From NCBI RefSeq assembly GCF_039523555.1, contig NZ_BAAAFN010000006.1:124001-188000 (forward strand): a stretch of DNA of 64,000 bases, read 5' to 3'. Under the pieces are notes generated by a model. It ran no database searches. It worked only from the letters and a program-made list of their open reading frames with translations, and had not been told where the DNA came from. Positions 8,474 through 15,551 of the stretch are shown in pieces. Source of the DNA: Castellaniella daejeonensis. Its GTDB lineage: Bacteria > Pseudomonadota > Gammaproteobacteria > Burkholderiales > Burkholderiaceae_B. How positions within the stretch are numbered: position 1 is the first letter of the stretch; each line of letters begins with the position of its first letter. The translations under genes and the position numbers were made by a program.

Positions 8474-8932
8474 ATGCACTCGAATCTTGACACGCGACTG
8501 CTGGCCATCGCCCAACGCGCCGCCCGCGAAGGCATCGGCGCACTGAGCCTGGGCGAAGCCCTGACTGCCGCCCTGGTGCTGGATCGCAATGACTGGCTGC
8601 ACGAACGCGGCTACAGCATCGCCGATGCCCTGGATCGGATCGGCACCGAATGGGCCGCCCGCGTCCCGGCTGTCGCCCGGCAGTTTCAGACCGATCTGGC
8701 CCAGGCCCAACTGCGCTTCTCCTTCGAAATCGTGCCGCGCAGCGGCGACGGCGAAGGCTATTTGCTGCGGCTGCTGGACCAGGGCCAAGAGGTCGGCTGC
8801 GGCCACTTCCCGGCACGCGGCAAGTCCGTGCGCTTTGCCGATGACCAATGCGCCTATGACGAGGCCCACGCGGCGGGCCTGGCATGGCTGGACGGCAAAC
8901 AGGCCCTGGCGCTGCCTGCGCTGCAACACTGA
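8474..8932 (+). CDS. hypothetical protein
   Basis: A 152-residue soluble protein starting MHSNLDTRLLAIAQRAARE, with an AAAGGAGTT ribosome site 4-5 bases before the ATG. The first half is helical (LSLGEALTAALVLDRNDWL); the second half has short strands (FSFEIVPRSGDGEGYLLRLL). I do not recognise it. It is the first gene of the stb-like cluster and lies 18 bases before the StbA-like gene, so a segregation or copy-control role is possible. Confidence 0.7.
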   Translation: MHSNLDTRLLAIAQRAAREGIGALSLGEALTAALVLDRNDWLHERGYSIADALDRIGTEWAARVPAVARQFQTDLAQAQLRFSFEIVPRSGDGEGYLLRLLDQGQEVGCGHFPARGKSVRFADDQCAYDEAHAAGLAWLDGKQALALPALQH

Positions 8933-8950
8933 TCCGCAAGGCAAGCCCCG

Positions 8951-9436
8951 ATGACCGAACACCCCACCAAACCCGATCCCGTGGCCCATTACCGGGCCGT
9001 GCTGGACAGCCTGGACCCGCGCTTGCGCATTGCCGCCAAGCTGCGGGCATTGTTCCCGATGATTGAAACGCAGTTGGCCGCAGGCGTCCCCCATGCCGCC
9101 ATCATGGAGGACTTGGCCCAGGCCGGACTGGCCGTGCGGTCCAGCACCTACATCACGACACTACGCCGCTGGCGCAAGGCCAACCGTCCTCAAACGGCCC
9201 CAGCCGACCCTGTGGCAACCCCCACACCCACGGCGCACCGCACCGCGCCTGACACACCGCGCACCACACCCACTCCACCGCCCATGGATGCCATCCAAGG
9301 GCGGCCCCACGGCATTGAAACGCCCAGCGACCTCCGGCAAATCCGCCACATGCGGGTAGACCTGGAGGCCCTGCGGCGCGAAGGCCTGGAGCAACGCCAA
9401 AAAGCCACCAACCCCACTCCCCAAGACAAGGAATGA
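8951..9436 (+). CDS. StbA/TraK-like small DNA-binding protein
   Basis: A 161-residue protein. Residues about 30-75 ('LRALFPMIETQLAAGVPHAAI', 'LAVRSSTYITTLRRWRKANR' at the end) match the helix-turn-helix pattern of plasmid StbA/TraK proteins, in which a 'GLxxxxxTYxxxLxRWRK' recognition helix closes the domain. The rest is a proline/threonine-rich linker and a basic C-terminal helix. It is followed four bases later by the StbB-like ATPase. StbA of R388 binds direct repeats near oriT and balances segregation against transfer; the same job is inferred here. Confidence 0.6.
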   Translation: MTEHPTKPDPVAHYRAVLDSLDPRLRIAAKLRALFPMIETQLAAGVPHAAIMEDLAQAGLAVRSSTYITTLRRWRKANRPQTAPADPVATPTPTAHRTAPDTPRTTPTPPPMDAIQGRPHGIETPSDLRQIRHMRVDLEALRREGLEQRQKATNPTPQDKE

Positions 9437-9440
9437 ACCC

Positions 9441-10148
9441 ATGAAAGTCGCAGTCCTCAACTACACCGGCTCGGTCGGCAAAACCGTCGTTGCCTCTCAC
9501 CTGCTAGCCCCGCGCATGAACGGCGCACAGATTTTTGCCGTCGAGTCCACCAACGAAACCGGCGCGGATCTGGGCCTGTCGGTCGATCAGTTGCGCGGTG
9601 AACACTTCGGGCGGCTGTTCCGCGAACTGCTCACCCGTGACGATGCCATCGTGGATGTCGGGGCCAGCAACATCGAAGATTTCCTGGCGCACATGATGCG
9701 CTACGAGGGTGCCCACGAAGAAATCAGCTACTTCGTCCTGCCGGTCATCAACACCGGCAAGGCCCAGCGTGAAACCATCAAGACGGTGGCCGCGCTGGCC
9801 GGGCTGGGGGTCGCCCCGGAGCGGGTGCGGCTGCTGTTCAATCGCGTGGAAACCAGCGTCGAGGAAGAATTTCCGTCGCTGCTGGCCTATGCCGCCAAAA
9901 CCGGCGAAGCCCAGGCCAACCCCAAAGCGGCCATTTTCGAGAACGAAGTGTTTGAACTCCTGGCCGATCTGCGCACGACCATTGCCGATGTGCTGGCCGA
10001 CCAGACCGACTACCGGGCGCTGTTGCAGCAAACGGATCGCAGTGACCATGACCGTATCTCGCACCTGAGCAACATGCATGCCTTGCGGGCCTTGGCCCGG
10101 CCCGTGGATCGGCAGATGCATGCGGCCTTTGCCGCCCTCTTTGCGTGA
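9441..10148 (+). CDS. stbB: StbB-like deviant Walker P-loop ATPase
   Basis: A 235-residue ParA/MinD-type protein. It begins MKVAVLNYTGSVGKTVVASHLL: the P-loop TGSVGKT lies at residues 9-15, where ordinary ParA has KGGxGKT, a variation typical of StbB. 'DDAIVDVGASNIEDFL' supplies the switch Asp region and 'FVLPVINTGKAQRETI' the later strand. It is expected to affect plasmid location in the cell together with StbA. The gene overlaps the next reading frame by four bases when a GTG start is used there. Confidence 0.8.
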   Translation: MKVAVLNYTGSVGKTVVASHLLAPRMNGAQIFAVESTNETGADLGLSVDQLRGEHFGRLFRELLTRDDAIVDVGASNIEDFLAHMMRYEGAHEEISYFVLPVINTGKAQRETIKTVAALAGLGVAPERVRLLFNRVETSVEEEFPSLLAYAAKTGEAQANPKAAIFENEVFELLADLRTTIADVLADQTDYRALLQQTDRSDHDRISHLSNMHALRALARPVDRQMHAAFAALFA

Positions 10149-10594
10149 ACGCCATGGACACATCCCCCAACCCGGCTGGGGGCCAGGCCCGAACCAAACT
10201 GGACTTGCTGTACCGCGAGGTGCTGGGCGAGGTCGCCAGCCTGGTGGACCGGCTGGAGGCCATCGGCCAACGCCAGGACCAGGCCCTACCGCACATCCAG
10301 GCGCTGACCGAAGCCCTGCAACTGCTCCCCCGGCAACTGGACCGCCATCTGGCGGCCACCTTGCGCGAAGTCGCCACGCCCATCCATGAACAATCACAAC
10401 ACGCCATGCAGGCCATGCTGGACGCCACAGGCGTCCGGCTGACGCACCTGGCCGAAGAATCCGCGCAATGCGCCCAGATCGCCCGGCAGTCAGCACGGCG
10501 CATGACGGTCATCGCCATGGTCATCGGCGGCGCATCCGGCATCCTGGGCGGGATGCTGGCTGGGCTGGCTTTGGGCCAATGGCTCGTTTCTTGA
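10145..10594 (+). CDS. StbC-like protein with C-terminal membrane helix
   Basis: A 149-residue protein, mostly helical and Gln/Leu rich, ending with a glycine-rich hydrophobic segment (about residues 118-148, 'VIAMVIGGASGILGGMLAGLALG'). The GTG at 10145 overlaps the stbB stop (GTGA); an ATG at 10154 is the alternative. Its place after stbB and before trwB matches stbC in R388-like plasmids, whose function is poorly known. The tail-anchor topology suggests a membrane role. Confidence 0.6.
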   Translation: MNAMDTSPNPAGGQARTKLDLLYREVLGEVASLVDRLEAIGQRQDQALPHIQALTEALQLLPRQLDRHLAATLREVATPIHEQSQHAMQAMLDATGVRLTHLAEESAQCAQIARQSARRMTVIAMVIGGASGILGGMLAGLALGQWLVS

Positions 10595-10607
10595 AGGCAC
10601 AACCCCC

Positions 10608-12206
10608 ATGTCTACCCTGCTCTCCCCCATCACGCGGCGACGCATTGCCGCCTTTTCCCTGGGCCTCTTTCCGGTCGGTGCCTGGATGACCGCCGCCACC
10701 TACGGCAGCGGCATGGCCTGGCAGGACTGGAATAGCCGCACAGCCTGGTATTTCGTGAAACTGACGCCAGGCTATCCGCTGCTCTACGGGGCGCTGGGCA
10801 TCGGCCTGCTCACCGCCCTGGCACTGATCCTGTTCGTGGGCCGCACCGCAAAAACCCAAGGGTTTGAAGGCGCGGCCTACAAACGCTTCGTCCGGGGCAC
10901 CCGCATGACCACGGCCAAACACCTGGCCAAGCTCTGCACGGAATCCGGCCAGCAACAGATCGACGTGGCGGGCATCCCGCTGCCGACCGCCAATGAAAAC
11001 CTGCATCTGCTGGTCAGCGGGGCCACGGGGTCGGGCAAATCCGTGCTGCTGCGCAATATGGCGGCCTCCGTGCAAGCCCGGTCAAAAAACAGTCAACCCG
11101 GCTCCTTGTCAGTCCGCAAACCACCACGCAATGACCGCATGATCGTCATTGATCCGAATGGCGACATACTGAGCAAGTTCTGGCAACCGGGCGATGTGAT
11201 CCTGAACCCGTATGACGCCCGCAGCGAAGGCTGGTCGCTGTTCAACGAAGTGCGGGCCGACTACGACTGGAAGCATCTGGCGCGTTCCCTGGTCCCCATG
11301 AGCCAGGACAAAAATGCAGAAGAATGGAACGATTTTGGCCGTCTGCTGCTGCGCGAAACGGCGAAAAAACTCTATCAGCTACAGGGCAAGAAAGCCCAGA
11401 TCATGGATCTGTTTCGCCTCTGCACCATCGAAGATCCCAAGACCCTCAAACAATTCCTGGAAGGCACGCTGGCAGAGTCCCTGTTTGTCGGTTCCAGTGA
11501 GGCCAGCAAGGCGCTGTCCTCGGCCCGATTCGTGCTGTCCAACAAACTGTCGGAACACACCAGTATGAAGCCCGGCCCGTTCTCCATCCGCAGCTGGCTG
11601 GATGATCCGCAGGCAGGCAACCTGTATATCAACTGGCGCGAAGACATGATGCACGCCATGAAGCCGCTGGTGTCGGCCTGGGTCGATGTGTTCATCACAT
11701 CCATCCTGTCCATGCCTGAACACACCGGCAGGCGCTGGTGGTTGTTCATTGACGAGCTGGCCAGTCTCGAAGGCCTGCCGTCGCTGGAGGCCGGACTGAC
11801 CAAGGGCCGCAAGAATGGCCTGCGCATCGTCGCCGGTCTGCAAAGCACATCGCAGCTGGAACACATCTACGGACGCACCATGGCCACCACCCTTCGGGCC
11901 AGCTTCCGCAACCTGGCGGTCCTGGGCGGATCGCGCACCGATCCCCAGACGGCCCGCGACATGAGCGAAAGCCTGGGAAAACATGAGGTCGAGCGCCCAA
12001 AATTCAGTGTTAGCCGCAGTGTCGATCACCGCAACACCTCGGATAATATGGACCGCACCACGGAGGATGTGGTGACGGCGGCGCAGATTCAGGCGCTGCC
12101 GGTGCTGGAGGGGTATGTGGCGATGGCGGGGGATTTGCCTGTGGCTCGGGTGAAAATGCCGTATCGGCGGTTTATGGAGAAAGCAACATCATTTTTAGAA
12201 GTTTAA
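10608..12206 (+). CDS. trwB: TrwB/TraD-type coupling protein (VirD4 family)
   Basis: A 532-residue hexameric DNA pump. Two N-terminal membrane helices (about 13-33 and 60-85) are followed by Walker A GATGSGKS at residues 138-145, 'MIVIDPNGDILSKF', Walker B 'WWLFIDELASL' (Asp382-Glu383) and 'GLRIVAGLQSTSQL'. This is the TrwB subtype that partners TrwC relaxases. The last eight residues (KATSFLEV) are encoded by A+T-rich sequence that merges into the cargo region, so the original C-terminus may have been replaced by the insertion. Confidence 0.93.
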   Translation: MSTLLSPITRRRIAAFSLGLFPVGAWMTAATYGSGMAWQDWNSRTAWYFVKLTPGYPLLYGALGIGLLTALALILFVGRTAKTQGFEGAAYKRFVRGTRMTTAKHLAKLCTESGQQQIDVAGIPLPTANENLHLLVSGATGSGKSVLLRNMAASVQARSKNSQPGSLSVRKPPRNDRMIVIDPNGDILSKFWQPGDVILNPYDARSEGWSLFNEVRADYDWKHLARSLVPMSQDKNAEEWNDFGRLLLRETAKKLYQLQGKKAQIMDLFRLCTIEDPKTLKQFLEGTLAESLFVGSSEASKALSSARFVLSNKLSEHTSMKPGPFSIRSWLDDPQAGNLYINWREDMMHAMKPLVSAWVDVFITSILSMPEHTGRRWWLFIDELASLEGLPSLEAGLTKGRKNGLRIVAGLQSTSQLEHIYGRTMATTLRASFRNLAVLGGSRTDPQTARDMSESLGKHEVERPKFSVSRSVDHRNTSDNMDRTTEDVVTAAQIQALPVLEGYVAMAGDLPVARVKMPYRRFMEKATSFLEV

Positions 12207-12365
12207 AACCGTCACCAACCAAAATCAGGCCACCCCCGCCCATAAAATTTTAGCCCCAACAGAAAACCCTCACACAGCAGTAGATTTATTTTTTAACGCT
12301 TAGGAAAACAGCACCATCTCGTATTATGCCGTCTATTTTCAGGCAGACCGCAAAGAGAGATCATT
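12207..12365. other. A+T-rich leader of the cargo
   Basis: A 159-bp gap marking the switch from G+C-rich transfer DNA to A+T-rich cargo. It contains TATTAT at 12322-12327 as a possible -10 element for the HEPN gene; no convincing -35 was found at standard spacing. Confidence 0.35.
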
Positions 12366-13103
12366 ATGAGAGTAAAATTAAAACCAAACCTTCCACCCCA
12401 GACCGATGCATACAAAATATTTGAAAAGACGAATACCGATCTAAACCAGTTCTACTGGACATTCAGGTGTGCACTTGACTACACAGCTTCGAAAATTCAT
12501 ACGGTCCCCACAGTCCCAGAACTCATTCCGGGAAATTCAGGAGAGAGACTTAATATTTCTTCAAGTCAATTCCTTTCAGAACAACCACAAACGGAAAGAA
12601 TTGCGCGACACTCTATGTTGGTTCTTTCGGTAACCGCGTTTGAAGACTACATAAAAGGCGCACTGACTACATTTCTCATTAAGAACTGGAAGCCCGAGAA
12701 AACGTATCACATATCGTTTAAGCCTCAGGATATACCAATTACCAACCTGCAAGACTGGCTCAAGGAAAAGTCAATCCAAGAGATTGTTGATGACCACCTT
12801 AGACGCAGTTATGACAAGCGATATAAATCCATTGAAAAACTATTGATTGAACATGATGCAACTGCGCCCGAACTCTCAGAGTCCATGCAGAGTCTGTCCA
12901 TCATCGCTTGCGAGGCTAGAAACTGCATCGTCCACTCCTCCTCAATTATTGACCCCAGAGCACATACGGCTCTCGAACCGATTATTCCGGGATTCTCTGT
13001 CGGAGATCCTCTTGACATAACCGAATCAATCCTCTGGCAGTTGCTAGGGGCACTGCGCGATTCCGCAAGAGCGTTGGATGTGCGACTTAGAAAGCTGATG
13101 TGA
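12366..13103 (+). CDS. HEPN-domain protein (MAE_28990/MAE_18760-like), putative RNase
   Basis: A 245-residue, mostly helical protein. Near the C-terminus it has 'EARNCIVHSSSIID', with Arg185 and His190 forming the R-x4-H motif of HEPN ribonucleases; the surrounding 'SIIACEARNCIVH' is typical of MAE_28990/RiboL-PSP HEPN proteins. 'RHSMLVLSVTAFEDYIKGAL' in the middle is the partner helix of the fold. HEPN proteins often act as RNA-cleaving toxins or defence effectors. A+T-rich codon use differs from both transfer genes around it, so it was acquired. A start at 12366 follows GAGAGATCATT. Confidence 0.7.
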   Translation: MRVKLKPNLPPQTDAYKIFEKTNTDLNQFYWTFRCALDYTASKIHTVPTVPELIPGNSGERLNISSSQFLSEQPQTERIARHSMLVLSVTAFEDYIKGALTTFLIKNWKPEKTYHISFKPQDIPITNLQDWLKEKSIQEIVDDHLRRSYDKRYKSIEKLLIEHDATAPELSESMQSLSIIACEARNCIVHSSSIIDPRAHTALEPIIPGFSVGDPLDITESILWQLLGALRDSARALDVRLRKLM

Positions 13104-13398
13104 GCGTACAGCCGCAGCCTACCCACTCATTCAATCCGACGCTACATTGCAACACGGCTTAAGTCAGGCGATAACGCCTTGCAATACCTATTTTTGACTA
13201 TGTATTTACTAGCCACCACAAGCCGAAAACAGCTGATTAAAATCAACACCTTCAATTTAAAAATATATCTTATAAATAGAGCACCTTTAAGATTTCGTTT
13301 TACACCTATAAACATTACCTAGACACCAACAATCAAACAGCCATTAAACTTGGACCTGATTCTGACATCATTTATTGGGTGTTTGAGAGCAGAGAGCA
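13104..13398. other. A+T-rich intergenic region between HEPN and nuclease genes
   Basis: This 295-bp gap has no plausible ORF. It contains A+T-rich tracts such as CTTATAAAT (near 13270) that could hold a -10 element for the downstream gene, so the two cargo genes may have separate promoters. No strong inverted repeat or terminator was found. Confidence 0.4.
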
Positions 13399-15462
13399 AT
13401 GAATCTTCAAGCCTTTCGACAAATTGTTGACTCATCAAATCCTGGAATTACTTCCTGCGCCAATAATCCTCACCAATTGTACGAGTATGTTGACCTTCCT
13501 CCGGGATCTTCATTCTCTAGTAGAGCAGTGTCCGACGCGTTGTACACCCGAATTCGGGATTCCTTTACTGCTGGCCATACTGCTGTCTGGAAGACATGCA
13601 AACTGCTACGCACAGACCTCATTAGAGAGCATGTGCTTCTAGGAGCAAAGCTAAATCCTTACCTAGATATTATTGACCACCTTGCAGATGCCATACGTAC
13701 TGGAGAGAACTCTGGATCGACGATTAAGGGTGACTGGTACCTAGCGATCCGAGCAGCTTATGATCATACCCATCTCAACAACTGGGGTGATCGGAATCCG
13801 GAAAAATTATATTCTCGGGAATTTAATGTTGCCAAAGCAGCGAAGATCTTACGCGACAATGGGTTTTCGATTCATTTAGAACCCGGGAAGTTAAATCTTG
13901 AGGAAACTGCCGAGAGGGCATTAGTTACCACTATCGAAGACATAATTTCCGAGATGGGAGGAATAAATGTAGCGCGGCGGATTTTCAATGAAATTTCGTC
14001 ACATTTTGATTTTTCACAGCAACGCTATCACATCATTCGTCGCGTATCAATCACTCACGATGCAGCACCACAAGTACCTTGGGGATATTTGATCCAGTTA
14101 GCGGTCAAGCATGCACAGGGTAGAAAACCCTACATCAACACCAGTGCCCAATGGCAAAGGCTTTGTAGCTTAGCGCAATCTTTTGCTGCGGTTATTGACG
14201 TACAACCTTATACACCAACATTTTTCGGATCAATGGATGCTGCAGAACTAGTCCCATTTCTGCAAGAGATAGCCGTCTACGATACCCTATTTTGCATCCC
14301 ACAGATGAGACCGCAGGACGTAGTTAAGCTCGCTCGTGGAATGCTGGATTGGTTGGATTTCGAGGCCCCAACAAAAGCAGGGTGGTCGATTGGGCAAGTA
14401 TTAGAAATCATTGCCTATTTCATGGATTCCTCGTGCAATACAAGGGGTCCAGTTTTTATACAAGAATCCGATATCAGACGCGCTTGCCCAACAGTACCTC
14501 ACGAGATCGTTACGAAAATTCTAGACGATATACTGAGCCATTCTACTAGCGGCCCCAATAGAAATTTCTCCAATCCTACGGATGTCGCAACCACCGAACA
14601 CCCAAAAGCGGGGCACGACTTTTTTCTACGCCCTCTAATTCGTTCATCTGGCAGAAAATTTATTCTAATAGACTGCTCTGTTTGTGCTCCAGCTTGCATA
14701 GAGGCAGTGCTGTCAGCATTGAGGCCTGAGATCAAAAACCTTGATGACAAAATCGGCTTAGCTGTTGAGAGATTTCTCAAATCGGAACTGGCATATCGTG
14801 GCGTAGCCGTTAGTGGAGGTAACTATGAATCAGGTGGCGAACACGGTGAATGCGATCTAGTAATCGAAACCCCCGAGACCGTGATATTTGCTGAAGTTAA
14901 GAAGAAACCTCTCACTCGAAAAGCGAAAGCGGGTTCTGATACTGCCCTCATGTTGGATCTTGCTGGAAGTCTTCTAGCTGCACAAGCTCAAGCCGGATGG
15001 CACGAAGTGCGGTTTCGACGTGATGGCCATCTTAATCTTGATGACAAGGGAACGACGACATTTATAGAGCTTTCCAACCGAGGGATTGAGCGAGTGGCCA
15101 TATCCCTATTGGATTATGGGGGATTTCAAGACCGGATTATTCTGAAGCAATTCCTTGAAAGCACCATCGGCGCAAAATTCATGGTGGATGATGAAAGGCT
15201 CAAAAACAAATTTGAAAAAATTAATGACGCTCTGACTGACATCCACACTCAATTAGTACAGCTCCACCCTGGAGAATCCAAGATCAACCAGCCTTTCATC
15301 CATTGCTGGTTTATTAGCGTTCCGCAGTTTCTGATTCTCTTGGATGACGTTACCGATAGCCTCAGTTTCAAGAATGCACTTTGGAGTAGCAGACATATCA
15401 CGACCGGAAGCTCAGATTTCTACTTCGATTTGTCATACATGAGGCGGTTAAAAAATAAGTAG
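13399..15462 (+). CDS. large protein with PD-(D/E)XK nuclease motif, putative defence effector
   Basis: A 687-residue protein, mostly of unknown fold. Around residues 455-505 there is a restriction-nuclease-like core: helix 'GLAVERFLKSELAYRGV', then 'GECDLVIETPETVIFAEVKKK' (split: GECDLVIET and VIFAEVKKK) with Asp486, Glu499 and Lys501 in the D-x(n)-ExK arrangement. 'SLLAAQAQAGWHEV' follows. No methyltransferase or helicase motif was seen in this gene or next to it, so it is not an obvious restriction-modification system. It sits with the HEPN gene as A+T-rich cargo between trwB and trwC. Function is inferred only from the nuclease motif and position. Confidence 0.65.
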   Translation: MNLQAFRQIVDSSNPGITSCANNPHQLYEYVDLPPGSSFSSRAVSDALYTRIRDSFTAGHTAVWKTCKLLRTDLIREHVLLGAKLNPYLDIIDHLADAIRTGENSGSTIKGDWYLAIRAAYDHTHLNNWGDRNPEKLYSREFNVAKAAKILRDNGFSIHLEPGKLNLEETAERALVTTIEDIISEMGGINVARRIFNEISSHFDFSQQRYHIIRRVSITHDAAPQVPWGYLIQLAVKHAQGRKPYINTSAQWQRLCSLAQSFAAVIDVQPYTPTFFGSMDAAELVPFLQEIAVYDTLFCIPQMRPQDVVKLARGMLDWLDFEAPTKAGWSIGQVLEIIAYFMDSSCNTRGPVFIQESDIRRACPTVPHEIVTKILDDILSHSTSGPNRNFSNPTDVATTEHPKAGHDFFLRPLIRSSGRKFILIDCSVCAPACIEAVLSALRPEIKNLDDKIGLAVERFLKSELAYRGVAVSGGNYESGGEHGECDLVIETPETVIFAEVKKKPLTRKAKAGSDTALMLDLAGSLLAAQAQAGWHEVRFRRDGHLNLDDKGTTTFIELSNRGIERVAISLLDYGGFQDRIILKQFLESTIGAKFMVDDERLKNKFEKINDALTDIHTQLVQLHPGESKINQPFIHCWFISVPQFLILLDDVTDSLSFKNALWSSRHITTGSSDFYFDLSYMRRLKNK

Positions 15463-15551
15463 CTCCCTCCTCCACTCTTCTCTCCACAGTCGGCATTGAC
15501 GCGCCTCTCATCCACTGGCTGATCTCTAACCACCCCCACCCCGGAGTCTCC

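Noticed and set aside
13399..15462. Restriction-modification system
   Set aside because: Only a nuclease-type motif is present; no methyltransferase or specificity gene lies nearby.
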